Shown: in pieces, positions 1 to 8,117 of the stretch
Layout of the letters: every line of letters begins with the position of its first letter
How positions within the stretch are numbered: the stretch's first letter is position 1
Assembly (NCBI GenBank): GCA_016793195.1
Contig: JAEUJA010000218.1
Location: 1-47,487, forward strand
DNA length: 47,487 nt
Reading direction: 5' to 3'
DNA from: Phycisphaerae bacterium
GTDB taxonomy: Bacteria; Planctomycetota; Phycisphaerae; Phycisphaerales; UBA1924
The notes under the pieces: generated by a model
The model's input: only the letters and a program-made list of their open reading frames with translations
Database searches by the model: none
Told to the model about the DNA's origin: nothing
Made by a program: the position numbers and the translations under genes

Positions 1-1007
1 CCCAGGCGATAGCGGTTCTCGTCGAAGAACTTCTCGGCGAACAGCTGGCGGGCCTTCTCGACCTGCGGCGGGTTGCCGGGGCGGAGCTTGCTGTAAATCT
101 TCAGCAGCGCCCGCTCGTACTCGGTCGAGGCCTCGAACTGCTCCAGCTTCTCCTCCGCGACCGTGTTCAGGATCAGCACGTCGCTGGGGTTCTGGATGAC
201 CTTCACGGTCTTCAAATTCGACGCGGTGATGGCGCCGGCGGCCTCGCCGATCTGGCGCCCGACGTGCACCAGCTCCTCGCCGGTTTCCTTGTCGATGATG
301 CTCTCGGCGGCCCAGTGCTCGGGCTTGACCTGCTCGGCCTTGATCGTGCTGATCTCGTAGAACAGACCCAGGAGCGCCTCGGTCGTGCTCACGCTCTCGT
401 CGAGGCAGCGGAGGAAGGTGGTGGCGGCGAGCTTGGTCGACTGGTCGATCCGCATCGCCAGCACGTCCTTCTTGGTCACCTCCAGCTCGATCCACGAGCC
501 GCGCTCGGGGATGATTCGGGTCGAGTGCAGCGGGCGGTCGCCCTCGCTGGAGACGATCGAGAAGTCCACGCCCGGGGAGCGGTGCAGCTGGCTGACGATC
601 ACGCGCTCGGCGCCGTTGACGATGAACTCGCCGCCGCCCTGCATGATCGGGAACTCGCCGAGGTAGATCTCTTCTTCGGGGGTGTCGGGGTGCCCCTCCC
701 GCTTGAGGCGGACGCAGACCCGGAACGGCAGGCCGTAGGTCAGCCGGAGCTCTCGGCACTCGTCCGAGGTGTACCGGGCGTCCTCCAGCTCGTAGTAGGA
801 GTACTCGAGCTGCATGGTGCCGTCGTAGCTCTCGATCGGGAAGATCTCGCGGAGGAGGGACTCCAGCCCGAGCGACTTGTCGCGCTCGTGGGGTCCCTTG
901 CCCAGCTGGAGGAACCGCTCATAGGCGGCCCTCTGCACCTGGGTCAGGTCCGGAACTTCGATCGCGTCGCCACGCTTCGAGAAATCGCGCACTTTCGCCA
1001 TGGCCAT
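1..1007 (-). CDS. rpoB: DNA-directed RNA polymerase beta subunit, N-terminal part (runs off window)
   Basis: This is the amino-terminal 335 or so residues of the RNA polymerase beta subunit; the rest lies beyond position 1. Reading leftward, the protein begins MAMAKVRDFSKRG and contains standard beta-subunit blocks such as GEFPIMQGGGEFIVNGAERV and VSQLHRSPGV, which belong to the beta protrusion and the start of the lobe and form part of the catalytic core of transcription. Two in-frame ATGs lie 6 nt apart at 1007 and 1001. The outer one is chosen because AGGA lies 5 nt upstream of it. It follows rplL on the same strand after a 339-nt gap that carries a terminator/attenuator hairpin, as is common between rplL and rpoB. 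Identity is certain; the exact start is less so. Confidence 0.97.
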   Translation of the reverse strand, partial: MAMAKVRDFSKRGDAIEVPDLTQVQRAAYERFLQLGKGPHERDKSLGLESLLREIFPIESYDGTMQLEYSYYELEDARYTSDECRELRLTYGLPFRVCVRLKREGHPDTPEEEIYLGEFPIMQGGGEFIVNGAERVIVSQLHRSPGVDFSIVSSEGDRPLHSTRIIPERGSWIELEVTKKDVLAMRIDQSTKLAATTFLRCLDESVSTTEALLGLFYEISTIKAEQVKPEHWAAESIIDKETGEELVHVGRQIGEAAGAITASNLKTVKVIQNPSDVLILNTVAEEKLEQFEASTEYERALLKIYSKLRPGNPPQVEKARQLFAEKFFDENRYRL

Positions 1008-1346
1008 CGATGTCCTCACGATGGAGTACAAGGCCGCGTTGTCACGCGCCCCGGCAGAGCCAAATGCTCCAGCATCAGCATGTGGTGGAAGTCAATGCCC
1101 GCCCCTGTTGCACCGACCACACAGTCAGGAATCGCGCAGTGTATCCATCCTGCGCACACCGGACAAATTGGGTCCGCCACACGAAGATCAAAAAAAGAGG
1201 CCCGCCCAATGACGGGCCCCTTCTTTGTTCCAACATTCTCTACCCAGAAACACACATCCGAATCGGGGTGCCCCGTTCGGAGTGCTGAACTCCGCGGGGG
1301 GTTCCCGCCGGGTGGGTGTTCCACCCGGCACCGGATCGAATGGCGA
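1008..1346 (-). other. rplL-rpoB intergenic region
   Basis: This 339-nt gap separates rplL from rpoB. The clear element is the hairpin with a T-run at about 1190-1220, listed separately. No convincing gene was found: reading frames crossing it on both strands have atypical composition and no ribosome site. The part between the hairpin and rpoB (1008-1189) must carry the rpoB leader and possibly an rpoB promoter, but no clear -35/-10 pair was recognised. Confidence 0.5.
1190..1220 (-). terminator. Terminator/attenuator between rplL and rpoB
   Basis: On the minus strand a GGCCCG...CGGGCC stem (arms 1213-1218 and 1199-1204, 8-nt loop) is followed after TC by seven T residues (1196-1190). The upstream side is also A/G-rich and could extend the stem. 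This is a typical intrinsic terminator placed after rplL. Since rpoB follows on the same strand, partial read-through (attenuation that lowers polymerase relative to L7/L12) is likely, as known for this junction in other bacteria. Confidence 0.75.
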
Positions 1347-1730
1347 TCAGGCCATTTCGATCGTGGCGCCGGCCTCTTCCAGGCTCTTCTTGAGCTTGTC
1401 GGCCTCGGCCTTGTCCAGGCCCTGCTTGACCGGCTTGCCCGGGGCATCGACGAAGGCCTTGGCCTCGGCCAGACCCAGGCCGGTGACCTCGCGGACGGCC
1501 TTGATGACGTTGATCTTCTTGGCCGGGTCCACGCCCTTAAGGATCACGTCGAAGCTGGTCTTTTCCTCGGCCTTGGCAGCGCCGCCCGCGGCGGGGGCCG
1601 CCATCATGACCGCGCCACCGGCGGCGGCCTCGATGCCGTACTTGTCCTTCATGTACTTGCCGAGCTCGACCGCGTCCTTGAGGGACAGACCCGCCAGAGC
1701 GTCGCCGAGCTGATCAACCGTCATCGCCAT
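1347..1730 (-). CDS. rplL: 50S ribosomal protein L7/L12
   Basis: L7/L12 forms the multimeric stalk of the large subunit that recruits translational GTPases. The 127-residue product has the expected layout: an N-terminal dimerisation and L10-binding segment (about residues 1-35), an Ala/Gly-rich hinge (about 36-57), and the compact C-terminal domain with the conserved [20 protein letters not shown] and [11 protein letters not shown] segments. GGAAGG lies 6 nt before the chosen ATG. The partner gene rplJ is not adjacent: a 2.1-kb gene for a secreted dockerin protein and two terminator-like hairpins lie between them, so rplL probably has its own promoter. Identity is certain. Confidence 0.98.
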   Translation of the reverse strand: MAMTVDQLGDALAGLSLKDAVELGKYMKDKYGIEAAAGGAVMMAAPAAGGAAKAEEKTSFDVILKGVDPAKKINVIKAVREVTGLGLAEAKAFVDAPGKPVKQGLDKAEADKLKKSLEEAGATIEMA

Positions 1731-1805
1731 GATGCACCTTCCGAGGCCGGGCGGAGCGCCCGAACCAGATTCCCGCGCCCCAGTGGGACCGGAACGCCCG
1801 GTCTT

Positions 1806-1833
1806 TTAATCCGTGCTGCCCGCAACGGGGCAA
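1806..1833 (-). promoter_or_regulatory. Candidate promoter for rplL
   Basis: On the minus strand, TTGCCC (1833-1828) lies 16 nt before GATTAA (1811-1806), about 75 nt upstream of the rplL start. Both boxes are weak matches to a housekeeping consensus. The need for a promoter here follows from the terminator upstream and the loss of linkage to rplJ, so this is partly inference. Confidence 0.35.
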
Positions 1834-1954
1834 GCGGACCAGTGGAGTCGGCAGGGTCGAAATGATTGGCGGGTTGACCGGTTCGATCAAGTCTCCGAAC
1901 AAAGCCAGATCGAGGGGTTGAAAGGCACGAGCGTGAGGCCGGGCGTCGCCAATG

Positions 1955-1981
1955 AAAAGCCCCCGACTGAAGTCGGGGGCT
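1955..1981 (-). terminator. Intrinsic terminator of the dockerin-protein gene
   Basis: A perfect stem AGCCCCCGAC/GTCGGGGGCT (arms 1972-1981 and 1958-1967, TGAA/TTCA loop) is followed on the minus strand by TTTT (1958-1955). It sits about 60 nt after the stop of the dockerin gene and ends that transcript before rplL. Confidence 0.85.
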
Positions 1982-2039
1982 CGGAGTGCGGAGTGCTCTG
2001 GGTGTTCGGTCCTGATGCCCGATGGCTGAAGCCTTGGCT

Positions 2040-4127
2040 TCAGCAGCCGGATTCGAAGGCGGAGGCGAACATGTCGTAGTCGTCGCCGTTGACGAAGTTG
2101 TCGTTGTTGAGGTCGGCGGCGGGGTCGGCGGCCTCGAAGGCGTCGGCGAAGGCGTCGTAGTCATCGCCGTTGACGAAGCCGTCGTTGTTGAAGTCCGCGA
2201 GGCAGGGGGCGTACTGGAACTCGAAGGCGCCGCGGTCGATGACGGGGGCGGGCCCGACGCCGGTGTCGGCGATGAAGGGGACGTCGATGAGACGATCGCC
2301 GCCGCCGAGGTCCTGGCTCCACTTCTCGGCGAAGTTGAGATCGGTGTCGAAGTCCCAGGAGTCGACGGAGACGAGGGAGTTGTTGCCGGCGTCGATGGCG
2401 GGGGAGTTGGACTGGAGGCGGAGGTTGTCGTCGAAGTTGCCGGGGACGTTGTCGGCGCCGTTGATGTCGATGAAGCTGGGGTTGGGGCTCTGGCCTTCGA
2501 TGGTGGTGGAGAGGGCGGTGTAGAAGGAGCCGTGGGCGTTGACGGCGTAGAGCTGGGACTCGGCGGTGGTGTTGGGCGAGCCGTCGGTGTTGCCCCAGAA
2601 GATGGAGTTGGTGATGGTGGCGTCGGTGCCGGTGGAGACGTAGAGGCCGCCGGCGGTGCCCGCGGGGGCGAGGTTGTTGGCGAAGGTGGACATGCGGACG
2701 GTCATGCCGACGCCGGTGTCGCCCGCACAGGCGATGGCGCCGCCGTCGCCGGCGGAGGCGAGGTTTCCGTTGAAGACGCAGCCTTCGGCGGTGCCCTGGG
2801 CGAAGAGGACCTTGACGGCGCCGCCGGAGCCGGTGGCGTGGTTGTCGAGGAACTCGGTGTTGGCGAAGAGGATGGAGCCGGAGGTGTGGTGATAGGTCGC
2901 GCCGCCTTCGCCGCTGGTCCAGTTGTCGTAGAAGAGGCCGCTGATGAACTTGGGGTGGCCGTTGGTGGAGATGACGGCGCCGCCGTCGGTGCTGGCGAAG
3001 TTGGAGAGGAACTTGACGTTTCGGCAGACGATGGAGCTGTTGACGGCGGTCATGCCGCCGCCCTTGCTGTCGGCGCCGCCGCCGCTGGCGTATCCGCGGG
3101 CGATGGAGAAGCCGTCGATGAGGGTGTCGCCGAGGGTGTTGTCGGCGTCGACGACGTGGTAGGAGTTGTCAGTCTGGGCGCTGGTGCCGATGGAGCCGCT
3201 CATGGCGGTGATGAAGGCCCAGGGGCTGGTGCGCTGGGAGAGCGAGGTCTCGGAGCCGGCGAACCCGCCGTAGAGGCGGAGGCCGGAGGGGATGACGAAG
3301 GACGCGGTGCGCGAGGTGCCGCTGGTGGGGTAGTAGAAGCCCTGGGCGGTCCAGATTTCGGCGTAGGCGCCGCCGATGTTCTTGGCGGCGACGAGCGGGA
3401 CCTGGAGGTCGGTGTAGGCGGTGGCCCACGAGGTGCCGTCGGAGGCGCCGGAGGCGTTGTCGTTGACGTAGAAGCGGAGGCGGTTGCTGTCGATCTTGCG
3501 GAGTTGCAGGCCGCCGACGTGGGCGGTGCCGAAGGGCGAGTCGGCGACCTTGACGGTGATGGAGCCGCCGGCGGAGACGGTGATGACGTGGATGGCGTGG
3601 GTGACGCCGGGGACGAGCTTGCTGGCGGACATCGCGCCGCCGACGTATTGATAGCTGCTGGAGGTGCCGGTGACGGTCACGCCGCTCTGGTTGGAGGAGT
3701 CGCCCGGGAGATCGGCGTAGGTGAAGACCGCGTAGGTCCCGGCGGCGAGGTTGTTGAAGCTGTAGGTCAGGGTGCCGAAGCTGGTCAAGCCCTGGTAGTC
3801 GAGCATGAGCTTGGCGGCGTCGCCGGAGACGCCCGCGTCGGCGGCGGCGGCGAACGTGCCGGAGGTGTCGCGGGTGAAGGTGGCGGCGGAGTTGTTGCCC
3901 GCCAGGTCCTTGAGCACCGAGGTGGTCGCGGTCGCCGAAGTGATGGAGTTCCAGAAGCCGGCCTGTCCGGCGGCGCCGGCGAAGGCGTTGGCGGGCACGC
4001 CCGCGCCGTTGCCGCTGGCGTTGTTGAGGTCGACGTTGAAGCTCTGGCCCATCGCCTGGCCGCAGAGGAGGAGGAGGGTGGCGGCGAGCGTGGACGTGGT
4101 GATCGCGCGAGACTTCGTGAGAGCCAT
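2040..4127 (-). CDS. Secreted parallel-beta-helix-like protein with C-terminal paired dockerin repeats
   Basis: The 695-residue product starts with a signal peptide (MALTKSRAITTSTLAATLLL, then an Ala-x-Ala-like end near CGQAMGQS). A jelly-roll-like domain follows, then a Ser/Thr/Asn/Gly-rich repetitive region typical of right-handed beta-helix polymorphic-outer-membrane or 'choice-of-anchor Q' proteins, including the NSPAIDAGNN and DRGAFEF motifs near residues 585-640. The last 50 residues hold two calcium-binding dockerin-like loops, DFNNDGFVNGDDYD and DLNNDNFVNGDDYD, and end in ESGC, matching the 'GC-type dockerin' found in Phycisphaerae exoproteins. The ATG at 4127 is preferred over 4151 because AAAGGA lies 7 nt before it. 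The gene lies inside the ribosomal cluster, between rplJ and rplL, flanked by terminators, so it is probably transcribed alone. Its ligand or substrate is unknown. Confidence 0.85.
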   Translation of the reverse strand: MALTKSRAITTSTLAATLLLLCGQAMGQSFNVDLNNASGNGAGVPANAFAGAAGQAGFWNSITSATATTSVLKDLAGNNSAATFTRDTSGTFAAAADAGVSGDAAKLMLDYQGLTSFGTLTYSFNNLAAGTYAVFTYADLPGDSSNQSGVTVTGTSSSYQYVGGAMSASKLVPGVTHAIHVITVSAGGSITVKVADSPFGTAHVGGLQLRKIDSNRLRFYVNDNASGASDGTSWATAYTDLQVPLVAAKNIGGAYAEIWTAQGFYYPTSGTSRTASFVIPSGLRLYGGFAGSETSLSQRTSPWAFITAMSGSIGTSAQTDNSYHVVDADNTLGDTLIDGFSIARGYASGGGADSKGGGMTAVNSSIVCRNVKFLSNFASTDGGAVISTNGHPKFISGLFYDNWTSGEGGATYHHTSGSILFANTEFLDNHATGSGGAVKVLFAQGTAEGCVFNGNLASAGDGGAIACAGDTGVGMTVRMSTFANNLAPAGTAGGLYVSTGTDATITNSIFWGNTDGSPNTTAESQLYAVNAHGSFYTALSTTIEGQSPNPSFIDINGADNVPGNFDDNLRLQSNSPAIDAGNNSLVSVDSWDFDTDLNFAEKWSQDLGGGDRLIDVPFIADTGVGPAPVIDRGAFEFQYAPCLADFNNDGFVNGDDYDAFADAFEAADPAADLNNDNFVNGDDYDMFASAFESGC

Positions 4128-4310
4128 TGGTTGGTCCTTTCCGTGTGTCATGTGTGCCCGGGGCGGGTGCGAGTCCGCCGCGGGTGTTTGGGTGTCGTCG
4201 CAACCCAGTGCGTCGCGGGGGGTGGAGGCCGCTAACCCGGTCGCGAAAAAAATGGTACCGATCGGGCCGGAGAATCGGGGCTCGGGTGGTTGATGGGGCC
4301 CGGGCGCGCG

Positions 4311-4354
4311 AAAAAACGGGGGCCGCGGCCGGTGGAACCCGGTGCGACCCCCGT
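4311..4354 (-). terminator. Terminator after rplJ
   Basis: On the minus strand ACGGGGG (4354-4348) pairs with CCCCCGT (4322-4316), with GC-rich inner sequence that can fold further, and is followed by a run of T (4316-4311). It lies about 30 nt past the rplJ stop and separates rplKAJ from the dockerin gene. A second, weaker CCGAT/ATCGG stem with seven T residues follows at about 4246-4276. Confidence 0.75.
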
Positions 4355-4382
4355 TGAAAGGGCTGCGAATTCAGATCGAAAT

Positions 4383-4943
4383 TCAGCCGACCTTGGCGAT
4401 GGCCTCGCCCTTTTCGAGCTTGGTCTCGATGGCCTTGATGAGGCCGGCGACCGTGGAGCCCGGCCCCTTGACCTGGCCCATGAGCTTCTTGGCGGGGCTG
4501 ACGACGAGGGTGACCACGTTGGCCACGGCCTCTTCGCGGGTGGGGAGCTTGCTCAGTTCCTCGACGCCGGCCTTGCCCGAGTAGAGCTGTCCATCGAGGA
4601 CGGCGCCCTTGAGCTCGATGCCGGGGAACTTGGCGATGAGCCCGACGACCTCGCGGGCGCACTCGACGACGGACGACCCGCCGTAGACCAGGGCGCTGGG
4701 CCCGGAGAGGAAGTCGGCCAGGGGCGCCAGGGGCGTGCCGGCGAAGTTCTTGCGGGCCAGCGAGTTTCGGATGACGCTGACCTTGATCTTCTTCTTGGCC
4801 AGGCCCAGGCGGACCTTGGTGTTGTCCGTGCCCTTGAGGGCGCGGACGCTGATGAGCATCGCCTCGCGGACCTTGGTGGTCGCGGGGTCGGTGAGACGCG
4901 ACGTGTAATCGCGCATGATGGCCTGCTTGACGGTCTTGGACAT
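4383..4943 (-). CDS. rplJ: 50S ribosomal protein L10
   Basis: L10 is the base of the ribosomal stalk; it binds 23S rRNA and L7/L12 dimers. The 186-residue product has the expected length and blocks: an N-terminal RNA-binding domain (SKTVKQAIMRDYTSRL, VRALKGTDNTKVRLGLAKKK), the conserved VIRNSLARKNFAGT and LSGPSALVYG segments, and a C-terminal helix (VAGLIKAIETKLEKGEAIAK) that would dock L7/L12 dimers. It lies 8 nt after rplA on the same strand. It is followed by a terminator rather than by rplL, which is unusual because L10 and L12 are normally co-translated. Identity is certain. Confidence 0.97.
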   Translation of the reverse strand: MSKTVKQAIMRDYTSRLTDPATTKVREAMLISVRALKGTDNTKVRLGLAKKKIKVSVIRNSLARKNFAGTPLAPLADFLSGPSALVYGGSSVVECAREVVGLIAKFPGIELKGAVLDGQLYSGKAGVEELSKLPTREEAVANVVTLVVSPAKKLMGQVKGPGSTVAGLIKAIETKLEKGEAIAKVG

Positions 4944-4951
4944 GGTTCACC

Positions 4952-5653
4952 TCACTCCGCGGCGACAGCCTGGACGTACTTGATCTGGACTCCGGGGGTC
5001 ATGGCGCCGCTGATCGTGATCTTCTTGATGTACAGGCCCTTGGCGGTCGCGGGGCGGACCTTCTCGATGGCGTGGATGAAGTGCTCGAGGTTGGCGACCA
5101 GGTCGCCCTCCGGGAAGCTCATCTTGCCGATGACCGCGTGGACGTTGCCGCCCTTGTCGGCGCGGTATTCGACCTTGCCGGCCGAGTATTCCTTCACCGC
5201 CTCGGGGACGTTGGTGGCGACGGTGCCGGCCTTGGGCGAGGGCATGAGGCCCTTGGGGCCCAGGACCTTGCCGAGCTTGGAGACGACGCGCATCATGTCG
5301 GGCGACGCGATCGCGACATCGAAATCCATCCAGCCCTTCTCGATTTCGGCGACCAGGTCTTCGGCGCCGGCCTTGATGGCGCCGGCGGCCAAGGCCTTGG
5401 GGGCCACGTCGCTCTGGCAGAACGCCACGACGCGCTTGGTCTTGCCGATGCCCTTGGGGAGCGAGAGCGCGCCGCGGAGGGCCTGGTCGGCCTGCGCGGT
5501 GTCGATCCCCAGATGCATGCAGACGTTGACGGTCTGGTCGAACTTGGGAGCCTTGAACTTCTTCAGGGCGGCCACCGCCTCAGCGGCGGGGAGCGCGTCA
5601 CTGGGCTTCAGCGACGCGTTGGCCTTGGCCCGCTTGGTGATTCTCACTGGCAT
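4952..5653 (-). CDS. rplA: 50S ribosomal protein L1
   Basis: L1 binds 23S rRNA at the mobile L1 stalk and often represses its own operon. The 233-residue length is standard. Family blocks are visible: FDQTVNVCMHLGIDTAQADQ near the N-terminus, GAEDLVAEIEKGWMDFDVAI and LGPKGLMPSPKAGTV in the middle, and GLYIKKITISGAMTPGVQI at the end. It starts 4 nt after rplK and ends 8 nt before rplJ, so rplK-rplA-rplJ form a tight operon. No L1-binding mimic was identified in the leader. Identity is certain. Confidence 0.98.
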   Translation of the reverse strand: MPVRITKRAKANASLKPSDALPAAEAVAALKKFKAPKFDQTVNVCMHLGIDTAQADQALRGALSLPKGIGKTKRVVAFCQSDVAPKALAAGAIKAGAEDLVAEIEKGWMDFDVAIASPDMMRVVSKLGKVLGPKGLMPSPKAGTVATNVPEAVKEYSAGKVEYRADKGGNVHAVIGKMSFPEGDLVANLEHFIHAIEKVRPATAKGLYIKKITISGAMTPGVQIKYVQAVAAE

Positions 5654-5657
5654 GGCT

Positions 5658-6086
5658 TCAGCCCTCCACCGTCACGCCCATCGAGCGCGCGGTCCCTTCG
5701 ATCACTCGCATGGCGGCCTCGATGCTGGCGGAGTTGAGGTCCGCCGCCTTGGCCTCCGCGATCTTCTTGACCTGATCGCGCGTGATCTTGCCGACCTTGT
5801 TCTTGTTGGGAACGCCCGAGCCCTTTTCGGCCTTGGCCGCCTCCTTGATGAGGACGCTGGCGGGCGAGCTCTTGATTTCGAAGTCGAACGAGCGATCGCT
5901 GTACACCGTGACGATGCACCCGACCACCTTGCCCTTGACGTTCTGCGTCGCGGCGTTGAACTTCTGGATGAACTGGCCGGGGTTCACGCCCTTGGAACCA
6001 AGGACGGGGCCCAGCGGCGGCGCCGGCGTGGCCGCGCCACCCGTCGCCATGATCTTGAATACCTGTGTGACTTCTTTCTTGCCCAT
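5658..6086 (-). CDS. rplK: 50S ribosomal protein L11
   Basis: L11 sits at the base of the GTPase-associated centre and binds 23S rRNA. The 142-residue product has both domains: the proline-rich N-terminal half (ATGGAATPAPPLGPVLGSKG, NPGQFIQKFNAAT) and the C-terminal rRNA-binding half (KVGKITRDQVKKIAEAKAAD, IEGTARSMGVTVEG). GGAGG lies upstream of the ATG at 6086. It opens the rplKAJ operon. The genes usually found before it (secE, nusG) are absent; the upstream neighbour is an aldehyde dehydrogenase gene on the same strand. Identity is certain. Confidence 0.98.
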   Translation of the reverse strand: MGKKEVTQVFKIMATGGAATPAPPLGPVLGSKGVNPGQFIQKFNAATQNVKGKVVGCIVTVYSDRSFDFEIKSSPASVLIKEAAKAEKGSGVPNKNKVGKITRDQVKKIAEAKAADLNSASIEAAMRVIEGTARSMGVTVEG

Positions 6087-6214
6087 TGGTCTCCACCTCC
6101 CACCGGCCCCGAGGCCTGGCCTCGGAAGACTCGCCCAGGGTTTCGAGGGCGAGCCGGCGCGGTGGTGCTTTCGGCTCCAACTTGTCGCCCGACCCAGACG
6201 AGGTCAGGGCTGAG

Positions 6215-6243
6215 AGGATAGGCCCGGTGCGCGATGCGGACAA
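6215..6243 (-). promoter_or_regulatory. Candidate promoter of rplK-rplA-rplJ
   Basis: On the minus strand TTGTCC (6243-6238) is followed after 17 nt by TATCCT (6220-6215), about 130 nt upstream of rplK. Spacing is ideal and the boxes match a housekeeping promoter at 4 of 6 positions each. The leader left between it and rplK is long enough for ribosomal-protein feedback, but no specific site was identified. Confidence 0.45.
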
Positions 6244-6299
6244 CGCCTGCCGACGAGGGCTCGCCTCTCAAGCCTTGGCGTTGTATGCTGAACAAAAAC

Positions 6300-8060
6300 C
6301 TATTTTTTGGACCTGGCGGCGGGCGCGGCGTCGGGCTTTTCGGTGTCCTTCGCTGGCAGGGGCTTGGCGGGCTCGATCCACACGCCGTCGACGCGACGGC
6401 GGACCTGGGGGAGGTTTTCCTCGCGCAGCTCGGGCGGGAGAAGGGTGCTCGGCGCGTTTTGATAGCAGACGGGGCGGCACCAGCGTTCGATCGCGTGGTG
6501 CCCCACCGCGGTCGTGTGGGGCTGGTTGGTGGCGGGGAAGGGCCCGCCGTGGACCATGCCCGCGCACACCTCGACACCGGTCGGCACGCCGTTGAACACG
6601 ATGCGGCCGGCGCGGAGTTCGAGGGTGGCGAGGAGCTGGCCGGCGATAGCGGCGTCGGCGGCGCCGGCGAAGATGGAGGCGGTGAGGCTCCCTTGGATCA
6701 TCGAGGCGGCGGCCACGAGCTGGTCTTCGTTCTCGCACACGACGAGCACCGCCGCGGGACCGAAGCACTCTTCGAGAAGTGTGGGGTTGTTCTTGAAGGT
6801 CTCGAAGTTGGTGCGGAAGAGGGTGGCGGAGCAGCGGACGGGGAACGCGGTTTCCTTCTGGTGGGAGGTTCCCTGGGCGCGGTGGCCGGGCTCGGGCGAT
6901 CCGCCGCGGATCTGCACGCCGGGGACGGCGGCGATCTCGCTGGTTCGCTTGATGAAGCCGGCGCGGATGCGTCGGCTGAGCATGGTCTGGGGTTGGAGCT
7001 GGTTCATCTGATCGGCGATGGCGCGGGTGGCGACCTCGAGCCCGTCGCCGCGAACGCCCAGCAGGAGCCCCGGGCAGGTGCACATCTGCCCGCTGGAGTT
7101 GGTGATCGACGCCGCCAGCTTTTCGGCGATGGAGGTCGCCTGGCTCTCGAGCGCGTTGGGCAGGAGGAAGACGGGGTTGACGCTACCCATTTCGGCGAAG
7201 ACGGGGATGGGGTCGGGGCGCGCCGCGCCCTGGTGGGCCAGGGCGAGGCCTCCGGCGGGGGACCCCGTGAAGCCGACGGCGCGGATGCAGGGGTGCGTCA
7301 CCAGTTCGAGGCCGACGGCGGTTTCTCGCTGGGCGCCGGCGTGGAGGAACGAGAAGGCGCCGGCGGGGAGCTTGCACGCCGAGAGTGCGGCGGTGATCGC
7401 GTGGGCGACCAGTTCGCCCGTGCCGGGGTGGGCCGGATGCCCTTTGACGATGACGGGGCAGCCCGCGGCCAGGGCCGAGGCGGTGTCGCCGCCGGCGGTG
7501 CTGTACGCCAGCGGGAAGTTGCTGGCGCCGAAGACGGCGACGGGCCCGAGGGGACGGAGGATGCGGCGGACATCGGGCTTGGGGAGGGGGCGGCGGTTGG
7601 CGTCGCCGTGATCGATGGCGGCGTTGACCCACGAGCCCTCGCGCAGCACGCCGGCGAAGAGCCTGAGTTGATTGACGGTGCGATCGCGCTCGCTGACGAG
7701 GCGCGCGGGGGCGAGGCCGGTTTCGGTCGTGGCGACCGCGATCAGGTCGTCGCCCAGGGCCACGATGTTCTCGGCGCACTTCTCTAGGAACGCGGCGCGG
7801 ACGGCGGCCGGGCGATTGCGATAGTCAAAGAACGCCTCCCACGCGGCGCGGCAGGCCGCCTCGACATCGGCGGGGCTTGCGGCGAAGTACGGCGTGGGGA
7901 CATCCTCGCCCGACGTTGGCGACGTGGCGCGGAACTCATCGCCGGTCTTCTTGCTCAATACGCCGGCAATGATCGAAAGGCCCGCGGGAGTACGGCGGAG
8001 CGCGGGCAAGGCGGTGGGAACTGCGGCGGGAACTGCGGGGGGCTTGGCGGGCTTGGCCAT
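6300..8060 (-). CDS. Aldehyde dehydrogenase, alpha-ketoglutarate semialdehyde dehydrogenase type
   Basis: This is an NAD(P)-dependent aldehyde dehydrogenase of 586 residues. The sequence fits the branch that oxidises 2,5-dioxopentanoate to 2-oxoglutarate in sugar-acid and hydroxyproline catabolism. Key sites are visible: the cofactor/active-site stretch VAVFGASNFPLAYS (Asn181), the VIVKGHPAHPGTGE segment, general-base Glu290 in FAEMGSVNP and catalytic Cys327 in SSGQMCTCPG. It is somewhat longer than usual because of a Pro/Ala-rich N-terminal extension (about residues 1-25) and a Lys/Ala-rich tail. The ATG at 8060 has GGAG 5 nt upstream. It is divergent from rarA and lies upstream of rplK on the same strand. 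No sugar-acid pathway genes are nearby, so the substrate is inferred from the family only. Confidence 0.85.
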   Translation of the reverse strand: MAKPAKPPAVPAAVPTALPALRRTPAGLSIIAGVLSKKTGDEFRATSPTSGEDVPTPYFAASPADVEAACRAAWEAFFDYRNRPAAVRAAFLEKCAENIVALGDDLIAVATTETGLAPARLVSERDRTVNQLRLFAGVLREGSWVNAAIDHGDANRRPLPKPDVRRILRPLGPVAVFGASNFPLAYSTAGGDTASALAAGCPVIVKGHPAHPGTGELVAHAITAALSACKLPAGAFSFLHAGAQRETAVGLELVTHPCIRAVGFTGSPAGGLALAHQGAARPDPIPVFAEMGSVNPVFLLPNALESQATSIAEKLAASITNSSGQMCTCPGLLLGVRGDGLEVATRAIADQMNQLQPQTMLSRRIRAGFIKRTSEIAAVPGVQIRGGSPEPGHRAQGTSHQKETAFPVRCSATLFRTNFETFKNNPTLLEECFGPAAVLVVCENEDQLVAAASMIQGSLTASIFAGAADAAIAGQLLATLELRAGRIVFNGVPTGVEVCAGMVHGGPFPATNQPHTTAVGHHAIERWCRPVCYQNAPSTLLPPELREENLPQVRRRVDGVWIEPAKPLPAKDTEKPDAAPAARSKK

Positions 8061-8087
8061 GGTGGCTCCGATGACGCCGAGTGGCGC

Positions 8088-8117
8088 GTACACAGAGAGT
8101 ACACCTATTCTTTCTCG
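8088..8117 (+). promoter_or_regulatory. rarA promoter with direct repeat; probably leaderless
   Basis: TATTCT (8106-8111) ends exactly 6 nt before the rarA ATG, so transcription would start at or next to the ATG and no ribosome-binding site is present. Just upstream lies a direct repeat GTACAC-N5-GTACAC (8088-8104) with an 11-bp period, which could bind a regulator on one face of the helix. The function of the repeat is inference. Confidence 0.5.

Noticed and set aside
2022-4235. Long plus-strand frame of 737 codons rich in Gly, Val, Asp and Glu
   Set aside because: It is the antisense shadow of the dockerin gene; composition is repetitive, there is no ribosome site and no family feature.
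4290-6221. Plus-strand frame of 643 codons across rplJ-rplA-rplK
   Set aside because: Antisense to three certain ribosomal protein genes.
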